This document shows positions 11,501 to 23,949 of a stretch of 64,000 nucleotides of DNA, piece by piece. The translations under genes and the position numbers were made by a program. The DNA comes from Eucalyptus grandis (lineage: Eukaryota; Streptophyta; Magnoliopsida; Myrtales; Myrtaceae). Location: positions 4,440,630 through 4,504,629 of the forward strand of contig NC_052614.1 in assembly GCF_016545825.1 (NCBI RefSeq). The letters run 5' to 3'. The notes under the pieces are model-generated. The model was given only the letters and a program-made list of their open reading frames with translations, had not been told where the DNA came from and did not search any database. The first letter of the stretch is position 1; every line of letters starts with the position of its first letter.

Positions 11501-13849
11501 TATGAACCTAAGATTGCTAACTTTAAAGTTAAATATACCAACCTTATTGAAAAGCTACGAATGTTCATGATTACATCTCTAGCATCTTAATAACTATACA
11601 TCTTTCAACTACTCGTTGATAACTTTTTTGCATGGGTAGTATGAATATGGTTTCGTTGCACATGGCAATGTTATGCTATTGGCTTATAGAAGTACGAATT
11701 TGGCAAATATCTTACGTTCTTAATAAAATATCACATGATTAGTAACTATAGTACCACTATAACATGGTGAACTTTCATAGAGTCAGTAATTTTCTCTTTG
11801 TTTGTCGACGTGTTAACTTATGTTGATAAAAATTGACCAAATAGCAAAACTATGTTGATAGACGTCATGACTTTCATTTTTTTGTAATTCTCACAGCTGG
11901 TCAAACAATAAACTTGCTTGGCTAGGCCGGCCGACCGACTTTCCTAGTTTGGTTTATATCTAACTCTGCTCATTGTTTCTTATGCGATTTCTTAACTAAG
12001 AGGGTGTCTCTAACCCTCCAAGTTTGGACCCCATGCCTAGTAATTGAATATCCTTAGTGCAAACCTAGGGCCATTTCTTTAATCTCCAATTAGATATAGC
12101 GCCGACCTATTGGCTAACAAAATGAAGTTGGTAGCCATCAAAGGGACCGAAAAGTACATGAATTCTGCTCGTTTCTCAAAAGGTGCTTTCGCTTCTCATG
12201 TTTTCCTAATAGCTCCAAATTTTTTAACGGAAAGATCGACAGATGCGTTTAGAATATTCGAAATGAGCGTATTATCATACCGGATCCACCTTTCTATGAT
12301 CCCCAGCTAGATATTCATCATCACCAACATGAAAGCTTTGCCTCGTAAACCATCACGTGGAATCTCCCATCAGCACATCATCGCCATCATTTCAGAAACC
12401 AAAGTCAAACCCGAATTCCCACTTACAAGGAGCAATCAGACAGAACCGTCAACAAATTTCCATCGCTGTCTTTGGAGTCGCTCCAAGAACGCCGGTGCTC
12501 GTCCCGTCAAGCCAAGAAAGAAAATCCCTCGCGCGAAACCGCAGCAGCACGAGGATGTCCTAACTTTCAAGAGTCGATCTCAAACATTAATTTCCCCAAA
12601 ACCCAATTTTGTCGTCGGTTCACGGAATCACGTGGTTCTGCTGCAAAAGGATAAGGGGGGGAGTGCAAGTTTTAAGTGGCGGACAGATGAAAAGGTCCCA
12701 CCTTTAAGGCTGTGCGACCCCACTAGGAACTGGACATCAGCCATATTAGCTTCGTCATCACCCCATCATCCTCTCTCTCTCTTTCTCTCTCTCTCTCTCG
12801 ACATGGGGGATGATTAAATTAATTGCTCCGATGAAGTTGTCCTTTGACCGGAATCTTTCCACCCTGTGCGTTTTCCGGTTGTCAGGAAGAACAATGTCAG
12901 CCACCTTCTATTTCTTTTTCCGCTTACCTTCTCAGTCATGCCGAAACGTGGAGATGTTTCGAGACTCAGCTCGAGATTGTCATTGAACTGATCAAAGATT
13001 CATCGTTGAATTGTTTGCTTATGAAAGGTGGCCACAATGTCGATTGAGTACTTTATTCATTTTTTTTTTCAGAGGGGACTTCCATTGATTTAATCGATTG
13101 TCGTGTTAGGTGAGTTTACTAAGGCATTAAAATAAAATAAAGAGTATCCTAAGAAAATCATAATATGGAATATTATATTATGAATGAGTACTTGATTCAA
13201 TTTAATCTTCCTAGATCATGATACATTGTAATCTCAATTGAACTCATCTAAGAAAATCATAATATGGAAATTAATGAAATTAAATCTTCCTAGATCATGA
13301 TACATTTTTATTATGCTTATCTGCACCTCTTTTGAATTCAAAAAAAAACTGAAGAAATAAACTACATCTTTTTTCTTTTTTTTGGGGTAAAGGCAAGTAT
13401 AAAAATAAACTACATCTTTGTAACCAAACTTGAAGTGAATATCATGACATAAAAGCACAATCTCAATGGATGCACCCAAAATATGTCTTCTCGATTTTTC
13501 CTCAACACAATATTCATAATAATAATATATATTTTTTTTGCACTTACCAAAAAAAAAAAAAAAAAAAAAAAGAAAAGTCCACGGTTCCCGAGGAGCTTGG
13601 AATTTCACGAAACGCCTGCCCTCCCTGGCATTATTCTTCATTCTTGTCCAAAGACCAGATTTCTTAAATACTCAAAAAATTTCAAAAAAATTTCAAATAA
13701 CAGAACAAAATTTTCCGACAGAACAAATATTAAAATAAGCGAATTTCATTTTTTTATTCCGTCCTTTCTTTTTTTTGTGGCGCTTACGTTAAGCGGTGAA
13801 AATCTTCAACGTCAAGAAAGAGAAGAACCAGCCAACCACGCATCCCTAC
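11501..13849. other. Gene-free stretch upstream of PHOX
   Basis: No convincing gene. ORFs here (for example 12329-12817) have low-complexity composition and no family signature. Visible are CT microsatellites near 12769-12799, an A-run at 13549-13571, and a direct repeat of about 40 bases (AATCTTCCTAGATCATGATA) at about 13204 and 13285. Confidence 0.5.
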
Positions 13850-14596
13850 GTTTCTCTCTCTTGAGCATTCCATTCCTTCTCTCTTTCTTTCTGAAAGTCG
13901 TCCACGTTTTTCTCTCTCTCTTGCAAGTCTCGCAGTTCACCACATTCTTGGGCTTTCCCGAGGAAGACGGCAGCTTTCTTGGCAGCACCGCATCCCCCGA
14001 TAAGCGGCTCCGGATTGGAATTCGACGGATTTTCCAGGCTGGGACTCCATTTTTGGCTTCTTGGCTGCTTAAAGGTGACGCCTTTCTCCATTTTCTGGCG
14101 TCTCTCCAAATTGGGTTCGATCCTGTAGGGCTTATTTGCCCGAATCCCGTTTGGAGAGACCGGAATTCGTCTCTTCAATTCGTGTTCCGATCTGGGTATC
14201 GGGCTTTATTGGATAAAGCTGCGAACTTTGAGCCTCTCTCTGGGAGGATACTTGGCGTGTTGGAGTTGTTTGGGAATATTCGTGGCTGAATTTGGGGGTT
14301 TAGTTAGCTTGTTCGCTTCGGTGGTTCCTGTTCTATCGAGTGCTTGAGGAGGGCGGGATACTATCGCATTTGGTGCCGCGGGTGTTGGTGCTGATTGGGT
14401 TGGATTCGTGTAGGTCGTTTCGTGGTGTGTATTTTGATTCGACGGGTAGTGTTGTGGTCAATTTGTATGTGTTTACCGGATTTGGACGTGTTTGTCTGAA
14501 TTGGGCAGTGACGAGGTGCGGTGTTGTGTGTAGCTAAAGTATATCTTCTTTCACTTTCTGGATTGGAGTTCTTCTACTCCAATACTCGGTTTTGCG
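13850..14596 (+). promoter_or_regulatory. PHOX 5' leader and promoter-proximal region
   Basis: A pyrimidine-rich TTTCTCTC tract (13851-13922) precedes a GC-balanced leader of about 650 bases that is open in one frame (to 14287) but shows no protein family. Such CT-rich leaders are common before plant genes. A leader intron is possible (AAAGGTGACG near 14070) but I cannot define its acceptor. Confidence 0.45.
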
Positions 14597-16869
14597 ATGG
14601 GGAAGCAGAGTGGGAGGAAGAAGGGACCGGTGGGAGGAAAATCTGGCGATTCCATTGGAAAGCAACACAGAACTGGGGAGAACAGTCCAAAAGCATATGA
14701 TAAGGACACGGCGGTCTTCATTGCGATGTCCCAGGAGCTGAAGGATGAAGGGAATAGGCTGTTTCAAAAGAGAGATTATGAAGGAGCTATGCTGAAATAT
14801 GAAAAAGCCCTCAAATTGCTCCCTAGGGTTCACATAGATGTGTCGTATCTGCGCAGCAATATGGCTGCGTGCTATATGCAAATGGGTCTCAGTGAGTACC
14901 CGCGAGCGATCAATGAGTGCAACTTGGCCCTAGAAGTCACGCCCAAGTATTCTAAAGCACTGCTGAAGAGGGCAAGATGTTACGAGGCATTGAATCGGTT
15001 GGATTTAGCATTGAGGGACACTTCAACAGTTCTGAACATGGAGCCAAATAATGTAATGGCATTGGAGATAGCAGATAGGGTGAAAGCCACAATTGCAGAG
15101 AAAGGATTGACTGTGAACAACGAATCAATTGAGTTGCCACCTGACTATGTTGAACCTCCTAGCTCTTCATCATTGGCAAAACGAGTGAAAGAGAAAGCTC
15201 GGAAAAAGAAAGGTAGCCGAATTGAGGGGAAGAAACCTATCGAAAAACCTAAGGAGATTGAGAATGTTAATAAAGTTGAGGAGAATAAGGCTGAGCAGAT
15301 ATTTGAGAGTAGCAAGGATGAAGAAGGAGCCGAAGACAAGAAGCCAGAGGATAAGGCAGTAGTGGAGGAGAAAATCGTGAGCATTCAGGATGAAGAGCCT
15401 AAGAAGACTGTAAAGTTGGTTTATGGAGAGGACATAAGATGGGCTCAGTTGCCAGTTAATTGTAGTCTCTTGCAGGTGAGGGAAGTGGTACATGATCGCT
15501 TCTCGAGCTCCAGAGCTGTTCTTATAAAGTACAGAGACCAAGAAGGTGACTTGGTCACAATTACTACAGATGAAGAACTAAGGTGGGCTGAGGCATCCAC
15601 AGAGCCACAGGGTTCTATCAGATTGTATGTTGTCCCAGTGAATCCTGACCAGGATCCATTTCACGGGAGACTTTCAGACAAGTATGACGTTCATGACATT
15701 ATTATCAAGAACAATGGAATTCAGGGGAATGGGCACGTGGTCAAAGCCGATGAAGCAGGAAAGAAGCCAACTTGCATTGATGACTGGATAATTAATTTTG
15801 CTCAACTTTTCAAGAATTACGTTGGCTTAGATTCTGATGAATACTTGGATCTTCATGAACTTGGTATGAAGCTTTATTCTGAAGCAATGGAGGAAACTAT
15901 CACTAGTGATGAGGCTCAAGGCATTTTCACAGTAGCTGCTGAGAAGTTTCAAGAGATGGCAGCTCTAGCTTTGTTCAACTGGGGTAATGTCCACATGTCA
16001 AGGGCAAGAAAAGGTGTGCACTTACCAGAGGATGCTTCAGAGGATTCCTTGCTCGAGCAGATAAAAATTGCATATGATCGGGCATTAAAAGAGTATACAA
16101 GCGCGGGGAAGAGATTTGAAGAAGCATTGAAGATTAAACCAGATTTCTATGAAGGATATCTAGCCCTAGGGCAGCAACAATTTGAGCGGGCTAAACTTTC
16201 TTGGTATTATGCACTAGGCAGCAAAGCTGACTTGGAAACATGGCCTTCTACTGAGATTCTCCAACTCTATAACTATGCTGAGGACAACATGGAAAAGGGC
16301 ATGCAGATGTGGGAAGAATGGGAAGAGCAACGCCTGAGGGATCTCTCAAATCCAAATACCAGTAAAGTTCAGTTGCAACAATTAGGGTTGGATGGATCGT
16401 TCAATGAAATGACAGCAAATGAAGCTGCTGATCAGGCTGCAAACATGAGATCTCAGATAAATCTATTATGGGGTAGCATGTTGTATGAGCGTTCCATTGT
16501 GGAATTCAAATTAGGCTTACCTGTCTGGCATGAATGTTTGGAAGTTGCGGTCGAGAAGTTTGAACTTGCTGGGGCTTCTCCAACGGATATAGCGGTTATG
16601 GTGAAGAACCATTGTTCAAACCATGGTGCAATGGAAGGTAACATTTATGTACTCCCTGTCGTGTTGTGTTTTGTTGACTTATTAATCTTGAGAAGAAGCT
16701 GATCCTCTCCTGTGCAACAGGTTTAGGATTTAAAATCGATGAGATTATACAAGCATGGAATGAGATGTATGAAGCTAAAAAGTTACGGAGTGGTGTTCCG
16801 TCATTCCGGTTGGAGCCATTGTTCCGCAGGCGAACATCCGGACTTCATCATGCTCTTGAACAACATTAA
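14597..16869 (+). CDS. TPR and PB1 domain protein of the PHOX/CLMP1 class (HSP90/HSP70 co-chaperone-like)
   Basis: Two exons, 14597-16637 and 16721-16869, join in frame (730 codons) across an 83-bp GT/AG intron. Domain order: basic N-terminus (1-40), three TPR motifs at about 47-153 ([20 protein letters not shown] opens the first), a Lys/Glu-rich linker (185-265), a PB1 domain at about 268-347 ([15 protein letters not shown] with the basic-cluster Lys, then the acidic DEELRWAEA motif), and a helical C-terminal TPR-like region to about 700. The last exon encodes the conserved end [20 protein letters not shown] and [20 protein letters not shown]. Family members act in the cytosol or on organelle surfaces as chaperone adaptors; CLMP1 affects chloroplast separation. 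The C-terminal two thirds is duplicated at 53838-55560. Confidence 0.95.
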
Positions 16870-18754
16870 GTTACATGACCTTGTACAGGCTTTCCAAGAC
16901 AGACATCACCCTTGTTTTTCTCCTCTTTTTGGGTTATATAATGCTGCTTGTTGAGGTATGTGGTGATGTCTTTTTATGACAAAACAATGTTGGTTCCTAT
17001 TGCAGTTCCAGCCAAAATAAATTATTGTTGCCTAGAATCTGGAGTTTTAAAATAATCATTAATTGTCCCCTGTATTGCTTTCTCTCTAAGTCTCTAGCAC
17101 TATTATATCATTGAATAATTTAGGAAAAGCCAGTTCTGGGTGTTGTCTGTTTTGATTTTCTGGAGGGGTCTCCTTGATTGCCCTTTCATCTTTTCCTTCG
17201 CTTGATGATTTCTCCAAGTGAGGAAGAAAATGAAACCTTTGTGCTTTTTGATGGAAAATTTACGTTGTTAGTGCTCGTGAAGTTGTGAGATAAACATCTG
17301 CGAATAAACCTTTGTTGAGAGCTTGTGAGGGATCTTTAGCTAATAGGACTTGGTTTTACTTTGCAGCTTCACGATCAATAATGCTATCCTTATCGATGAC
17401 CTTGTATTCTTGCTGCTATATGACTGCGTAGTGACTACTGAAGAATCATCTAGATAATACGTGGTTATGCTTCTTGAGAAAAATAAGGGGGCATGGGTAG
17501 CATTGTTGTATCTGGAATTAGGAACCTGCAAAAGTCATCCTTTGAGGATCTTGATGATGGATGGGATTGACTATATCATTTGAGTATATTGCATCGACCT
17601 CTATAGCATAGGTTGTTCTGCAGCTTTGTATATTATGCATGTGAATATTACTCTACAGGTGATTAATCAACAAGGTTAATGATGAGAAATTCTTATCTTT
17701 TGGCTTGTCTTGTATATCTGAAAATGACTCCTTAGTCCCCGGCAGTTAACCTCTTAGCTGCTTATTTCCCTTGGCGGGAATATCATTTCTATCTTTTGAC
17801 TTTGGAGTTCTGGTCTGCAGGGTGTTTTTGCTTGTGGTCCATTCATTGCCTTTCATCCGTGGAATGGTTGTGCCGGAGTTGGAGTTCGGGTTTTCAACCG
17901 TCAACGCAATGACTTCCACATATTTATTGGGGAGAAGAAGCAGGGATCTCCATTTAGGATGTCAGCTTCATCACCATCATTGCCTCATATTTTTCCTCTT
18001 TAGGATAGAGTATGTACACTGGTTTAAAAGAAAATAAAAAAGAAACTATTGTGTTTTATATGGTAGCACTGTATTCTGATTCATTTTAGTCGTTCTCGGA
18101 GAGGTCCATTTGGGGGTGTCGTTTGAATTGTAGGTGGTTCTTTGGTTCATTCATGTCCCGTTAGTCACAGTGGGTCATGTTTGCTTGTATTTCTAATCTA
18201 GTGTCAACTCCATCCTTTGTTCAACTTATTGGGGTTACATGAGTTCTGGTTAATTTGAAGTGTCTATCTTTGTGCTGGACAAATTTTGATGCTTTTGAGA
18301 GTAAGATTCTCTGCCACATCAAATTTGCCAGGTTGATGGCCATAATCATGTGCGATTTCTTGTGTGGTCTTTTATCTGTGGTAACTGCATATTTCATATG
18401 ATCCTGTGAATATCAGTCTGCTTGTTTCTACGAACATTTGTTATACTCAAAATTTCAGCACCGGTAGGCCCTCTCCACATTAACAAATACTTGCGAAGTT
18501 GGTTCTTAGATTAATTTGAAAGAGAATGCCCAGAAAAGTTTTTCATCAGTTAGTTCCTATCAATTGTGCGGAATGAATACAGGACCCAAGTGTGAAACGA
18601 GAAGAATATTTTCTTAAGCAAGTACATGCATTTCACATTGTCGAAATTTTCACTCAGTGAGCTCCTGTGATTCACCTCGTGAGGTTCGCTACAACCATAG
18701 TTCCATCTGCTCCACACAGAAAGCTTCATGAACAATATAACAATCTTAAATTCA
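16870..18754. other. PHOX 3' flank; source-type segment repeated downstream
   Basis: The first few hundred bases are the likely PHOX 3'UTR. From about 17846 onward the sequence recurs at 35784, 52750 and 56545, and the part from 16870 recurs after the PHOX copy at 55561. A plus-strand open segment begins at a splice-like site (CTGCAG/GG, about 17820) and reads GVFACGPFIAFHPWNG, but in this copy one C is missing within CTTCCACAT, which breaks the frame. No known gene was recognised in it. Confidence 0.6.
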
Positions 18755-19025
18755 GTTATAATTTTTTTTTTGCCAAATTTAGTTCTAAACCTTTTATAAT
18801 TGCGCTGACCGACCAGAGAGAAAAGAGAAAGTGAAAAGGAAAAGGAAAAAGAAAAGGATTAAAAAATTCACAAAAAAAATTTCAAAATTTGAAAAAAGAA
18901 AAAAATATTAAAAAATTGCTAAACCGACACAATTATAAAATGTTTATGACTAAATTGACTAAAAAAAAATCTAGGACTGAATTAACATAATTGCAATAGG
19001 TTTAAATTTTTTTTGGTAATTCCCC
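18755..19025. mobile_element. Short GC-poor derivative of a Mutator-like miniature element
   Basis: It has AAATTTAGTTCTAAACC on the left and ATTGCAATAGGTTTAAA...TTTTTTTTGGTAATTCCCCC on the right, in inverted orientation to each other, with an AG-rich and AT-rich core. Sister copies lie at about 36690-36955 and 57417-57683 at the same position within the repeated units, so this insertion predates the duplication. Confidence 0.65.
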
Positions 19026-19079
19026 CATACACATTGCTCTGAAAAATTTGCCATCCTTAAAATCACTTGCCCACGCATT

Positions 19080-19530
19080 CATCATTTACTTGACCCCATG
19101 AGAACATGGGAATAGACAAGTGCTCCTTTCTCCATACGGAAGCCACACAAAATCAAATGGCCCTAGCTTTTATTAACGAATTATTCCTAATTATTCGCCG
19201 AATTGGCTTTTGCTTAATTAAGCGGACACCATACGTTTTCGTAGCCAACCTTGATCTTTTGCCCGTCTTCTCTGGTAAATATCAAATCAAGCGCCAACCT
19301 TTCTTGTCCCAAAATATTAGATTAGGTGCACTCGGCGACAGGAAGCCCAACTCACCTGTTGCATTGCCCGCTCGCTAACCTGCAAAAGGCCATTGGTTCA
19401 CGCCTCTCCCCATCTCCGTCTCCTCCCCTACCTCTACAAAAACCCTCTGCACCAAAGCTAGAAACAACCTTCCACCTTGCAAATGGAGACTTCCCACTCG
19501 CCATCCTCTTGACCACTCTTTCTAATAACT
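19080..19530 (+). pseudogene. P450 pseudogene copy A (5' end only)
   Basis: The segment matches the upstream sequence and first codons of the plus-strand P450 pseudogenes at 37.1-43.1 and 57.8-58.8 kb. An ATG at 19483 starts METSH..., homologous to the METS start of the intact genes, but the extra T in ACTCTTTCTAATAACT (also in the other two plus-strand copies) shifts the frame. At 19530 the homology stops and a tRNA-like element follows; about 1 kb of P450 sequence present in the other copies is missing. Confidence 0.8.
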
Positions 19531-19665
19531 GGAGCGATGCTGGCGGAGGACCCATCACCCGACGTTGCGCTTAAGATCCCGTGCGTCCTGCGGGATTTGA
19601 ACCCCTCCATCCTGGGTAGATGTTATGGGGGCTCTTATCTAGTTAGGCCACCGCAGGTGGTGGTA
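19531..19665 (-). mobile_element. tRNA-derived SINE-like element
   Basis: On the minus strand the element begins CCACCTGCGGTGGCCTAACTAGA and contains a box-A-like TGGCCTAACTAGA (19638-19650) and a box-B-like GGTTCAAATCCC (19592-19603) at polymerase III promoter spacing. It does not fold as a complete tRNA by eye. It sits exactly where P450 copy A breaks off, and beyond it copia RNase H debris resumes. Plant tRNA-derived SINE heads have this layout; family assignment needs a search. Confidence 0.6.
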
Positions 19666-20414
19666 ATGCAAAACATACTTTATCTGTTACTTCAACTAAT
19701 AAAAATGAGGGCCATGTGATTTTGTGTGAGGTTTTTGTAATGAGAAATGAACGCACTTGTTTATTCACATGTTGTCATGGGCTTGAGCGAAAGATATAGA
19801 GAGAGATGGGAATAGAGAGGAGAGGGGCGATTACTCGAATAGAGCCATAGTCAACGAAGGCCGCATGTGTTCCTATAAGCGGGGTGGTTTCGGGACAAAT
19901 CCTATTGACTTTTTTTAAGAAAATATCTATATGTTGTGAAATGTATAATCATTATCATAAAAATAATCAATAAGAAATATGGGAAAAAGAGATATTTACC
20001 ATAAGTTGTTCATAAAAAAAAAAAACGAAATCTCGAAAGTCGTGGACCTTTCGTTCCTTATACCATGTTTATAAGATTTTCACATTTGAATGAGGAAAAA
20101 GGAAGATGAATGGCGTTTTCTCTTATTTAGAAAGAGCAGAGAAGATGGAGACTAAAATATTTCAGTGTGAGGTCACGTTCTTGACATTTATATAAAACGT
20201 GTTAAGTAATATGCCATGACATTTTTTATGATTATTGACCCATTACCATTTCAACAATTCAAACTTTTAGAAAATCGAGTTCATCCAGTGCTCGAATTCC
20301 GACATTGCCCATCATCATTCTCCTTTCTGTTATCCTTTTTTTCGTTGAACTAGGCGTACAACCGTACAGAGGAACTAGAACCCACACCAAAAAACAAAAA
20401 AGCTTTGCAAAACT
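19666..20414. other. Spacer 3' of P450-1 with copia RNase H debris
   Basis: Bases 19667-19712 match the RNase H remnant that follows the other plus-strand P450 pseudogenes (AATGCAAAACATACTTTATC). The rest is AT-rich spacer shared with 43560-44024 plus 48702-48926 and with 59250-59954. No gene. Confidence 0.55.
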
Positions 20415-22104
20415 TCAAACGAGCAGGCGATAGCTGGGCCTTAGGATCAAGTGCTTCGCCCTCGGCATCGTCAACCCGAAGTCCTCGCTCATGTCCAGCT
20501 CGTTCGGCGACGTCCCCGCCGGCAGCTCCCAGTCAAAACAGTGCACTAATTGGGCCAAAACAAGGCGCACGTTGACGAGACCCAAGTGCATCCCCGGGCA
20601 GCTCCGCCGCCCCGACCCGAACGGTACGAGCTGGAAGTCCCGCCCCTTGACGTCCACGCCGCTGTCCGCAAACCTCTCCGGGCGGAACTCCTCCGGGTCC
20701 TCCGCCCAAGCGCCGGCGTCTCTCCCGAGTGCCCACGCGTTCACGATGACCCGAGTCCCCTTCGGGATGTAATATCCCCCCATCTCGATGCCCTCCGTGG
20801 ACTCGTGTGGGATCAGGAGCGGGGCCGGCGGATACAGCCTGAAGCTCTCCTTCACCACCATGTCCATATAATTCAGCTTCGGCAGATCCGCCTCCTCGAC
20901 GGTCCGCCCCAACCCGACGGCAGCTTCCAGCTCTCGCTGGAGGCGTTTCATCGCGTGCGGGTGGCGGATCAGCTCGGACATGGCCCACTCGATCGCGGTG
21001 GACGAGGTTTCGTACGACGCGGCGATCATGTCGAGGGCCAAGGCCTTGATGTTGGTCCGACCCAGCCCGTGAACCGGCTCGTCGTCTTGCGGCGAGCCGT
21101 TCATGGGGTGGCCCATGCCGGCGAGCAACGTGTCTATGAAGTCGCCCTCGTATTTTCCGGTCGTGACTTCCTCGTGTTCTCTAATGATGTCCTCCAGCAC
21201 CTTATCCACGGCTCGATTGACAGCTTTCGCACGCCGAGTTATTCCCTACAGAGGTTTTCGATTTTCAAAATATTATCTTCACAACAAACCAGAAAAGCTG
21301 CAAATTCTTTGCATCTGTAAAAGAACAAGTTAGCTAGATTCATGCTGTTTGTTTTAGCCTCTTACTACACATAAATTCCATTTCACTGTAATATGTACAA
21401 TAAGCTAAACCGAAAACTGACACCTGAAGATCGAGAGCTCCAAGAAGAGGCACATAGTCTGCCAAATTGAAAGCCCCGGCTAAGTTCAGACCGTCGTGAA
21501 TCACAGGCTTCAAGTTGAACTTATCCCTTGTGCTGCACCCCAAAATCATCCTGCACGCCAAGTCCGCGATCAGCTGCCCCACCTCCGCGCTCACGTCCAC
21601 CACCTCATGCTCCGCCGCCGCCGCCCTCACCCTCCTGACCACCCTCCCCAGCTCTTCCCTCCTCATTGGTGCGAAAGACTCAACCTTTGCCGTGCTCAGC
21701 AGCTGCAGCGTGCACAGCTTCTTCATGCCTCTCCAATATGCACCGCTCTCCGCGAACGCCATCCCCTTGTTGCCGTAAGACATGTGGCGCAGGGCGTCCA
21801 CGCTCGGGCGGCTTGAGAAGATGCCATCATAGGTCTTGAGGACCAGCTCAGCCGCCTCCGGGGATGAGACCACTACCGTCGGCTTGTTGCCAAGGCGGAG
21901 GAACATGATGGGGCCATAGGACTTGGCGAGGCTGTGGAGGCAGCGGTGCGGAAGGTTGCCCAGCTGGTGGAGGTTCCCGATGACTGGCAGCGGTGGCGGC
22001 CCCGGCGGCAGCTTGTGGGGTTGCCGGCAGCGGAGGTGGCGGAAGAATAAGTAGAGAGTTATTAGAAGAGTGGTCGAGAGAACGAGGAGTGGGGAAGTCT
22101 CCAT
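20415..22104 (-). CDS. CYP736A: Cytochrome P450, CYP736A-like (copy 1)
   Basis: Two exons, 21424-22104 (227 codons) and 20415-21245 (277 codons with stop), join in phase 0 across a 178-bp intron, giving 503 aa, normal for CYP71-clan enzymes. I start at 22104 (METSPLLVLSTT), because a hydrophobic ER anchor follows at once; an in-frame ATG at 22191 would add 29 Pro/His-rich residues. Landmarks: proline hinge KLPPGPPPLPVIGN (31-44), I-helix AASYETSST (302-310), ESFR (360-363), PERF (416-419), and heme loop FGSGRRSCPG with Cys443. The heme loop has Ser442 where copies 2 and 3 have Gly. It should be an ER membrane monooxygenase needing NADPH-P450 reductase; CYP736A members in other plants act on phenolic substrates, but the substrate here is unknown. 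The subfamily call is by motif resemblance. Confidence 0.93.
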
Positions 22105-22336
22105 TTGCAGGTGGAAGGCTGTTTCTTGTTTTGGCGCAGAAGGTCTTTGAAGAGGAAGAGGATGAAGCGGGCGGAGATGTGGAGAGTCCATGAACGACTT
22201 GCCTTTTGGAAATTTGGGTGGTGGCGAGCGGTGGCGACTGCAACAAGATAAAGTGGGCCTCCACCTCGACGCCCGACGTGAGTTGGGCTTTCAGCTGGCA
22301 GCACCTGATTTAATATTTCGGTCGACTAGACTTTGG
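22105..22336 (-). promoter_or_regulatory. Upstream region of P450 copy 1
   Basis: This stretch is shared almost base for base with the upstream regions of copies 2 and 3 up to the sequence CGGTCGACTAGACTTT, after which copy 1 diverges. A minus-strand AATATTAAAT (about 22309-22318) is the only TATA-like string seen. Shared identity ends at 22336. Confidence 0.4.
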
Positions 22337-23912
22337 GCGTGCATGGAAACGTTCCAAAGAAACGTTTCTTGAACACTTTAGTACGGATTTTGTTCCTAAC
22401 AAAAAAATGTAAAACGCGGCGTTTGGTTGTGTTTTTTTGTTTTTTTTTTATTTTCAAACAAAATAAGAAAAAAAAAAAACAAACAAATTGTTGTTTTTGT
22501 TCCAAAACAAAAATGAAGAAACGTCTTTTCTTTTCTCTTCTTTTTTCTCTTCTTCTTTTCTTTCTTTTTTTTTCTTCTTTTTTCTTTCACCGGCCGCCGG
22601 CCTCGCCATGGCCGGCGATCGGCCGTCGAGGGCCGGCGACGCCCTCGAGGGTCGGCGACCGAGGCCGGGCGGGCGAGGCCGAGCCTCGCCCAACCACGAC
22701 GAGGCTCGGCCCGCCATGGCTAGGCGAGGCTGAGGCCTCGTCGGCCTATCACGGAGGCCGGGTGGATGACCGAAAAAAGAAATAAAAAGAAAGGAAAAAT
22801 GAAAATAAAATAAAATGTTTAAAAAATTAAAAGAAATAAAAAAGAATAAAATTTACCAAACGTGTTTATTCATTTTTATTAAGAACAAACGTTACCAAAC
22901 GCGTTCTTTTGTTCAAAATTGTTCTCCCGAACTAAACTTTTTTTTTTTTTTTTGTTTCTCCGGAATAAAAAAGAACGTAAACGTTACCATTCGCACTTTT
23001 AGGCCCTACATGTTTTCACTTTTGAAAACTGTTTATAAATAAAATTTGTGTTTTTTTCCGAGAAAAAAAAAAGAATAGAAACGTGTTTGTTTGCGTTTCG
23101 TTTTTTTTGTTTTTCGTTCGGAACAAAATTGAAACAAAAATTAGAAAAAAAAAAAACTTGTTTCTGTTCTCCAGAAACACTTCTCGGATTGTTAAAAAGA
23201 ACAAAAATAAAAGAACAAAACCGGAACACTTCTGGAGGAGCGTTCGTTCGTGCCCGAAGCTTTCGTTCGTGCTCTCGGCATCTCACCCTTCTCTCCGGCG
23301 CCTCCCACTTCGGCTGACTCTCCGGTGACTCCCCACTCCGACGACTATCCGGCGCCTCCCCACTCGGCTGACTCTCCGGCGCCGACTGGTGGTGCTCCTT
23401 CACCGGCTGAAGCTTCCGAATCCAGGTAAGTTTCTGCTGCTCCTCCATCTCCGTTCGAAGAGGGCTTCGGCGAGAGCCACCTTCGCCGACAGCCGGGACG
23501 GTCGCTCCAGCGACAGCTCGCTGGAGCTGCTCTGCTGAGCTCGAGCTGCTGTGGTCGCTCGGCAGAGCAGCTCGGGTCGCTCGAGCGGCAGAGCAGCTCG
23601 ATTTGTTCAACTTATTTGTGAGTTCCTGATTTATTACTGTCTGTGGATTTATTTGGTCGATTTGTTCAACTTATTTGTGAGCAATTTGATTACGGACTGA
23701 TATACACTTTCATATACCCTGTCAAACGGAGCTCAACTATGAGACCAGACTAATCCTTAAAATTGCTTGTGCAGAGGATTGTAAAAAGCAGGCAAAAAAA
23801 TCCTTGCTTCGGCTTAAATTGGTGAAAAGCATTTGGAATTAGTAATTCCAGCTTATGATGTCTATCACGAGAGAGAGATGGAGGGAGAGGGATGGAGGGA
23901 GACTCGTGGTCC

Positions 23913-23949
<37 letters not shown>

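Noticed and set aside
12329..12817. 162-codon plus-strand ORF
   Set aside because: Composition is Lys/Pro/Ser-rich without motifs, ends in a CT microsatellite, and overlapping frames are equally open.
13483..14289. 268-codon plus-strand ORF upstream of PHOX
   Set aside because: It begins in a poly-A/low-complexity region, has no family signature, and covers the CT-rich leader of PHOX; most likely leader sequence open by chance.
19585..19655. Possible tRNA gene on the minus strand
   Set aside because: Box A and box B are present, but no convincing acceptor or anticodon stem could be paired, so a SINE head is the better reading.
20550..21320. 256-codon ORF opposite P450 copy 1 (and equivalents at 49062 and 60090)
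   Set aside because: Antisense shadow of the GC-rich P450 exon 2; Arg/His/Pro-rich and conserved only because the sense strand is.
22333..22785. 150-codon ORF starting in T-rich DNA
   Set aside because: Poly-Phe/Lys low-complexity translation followed by a GC-rich repeat; no gene-like codon pattern.
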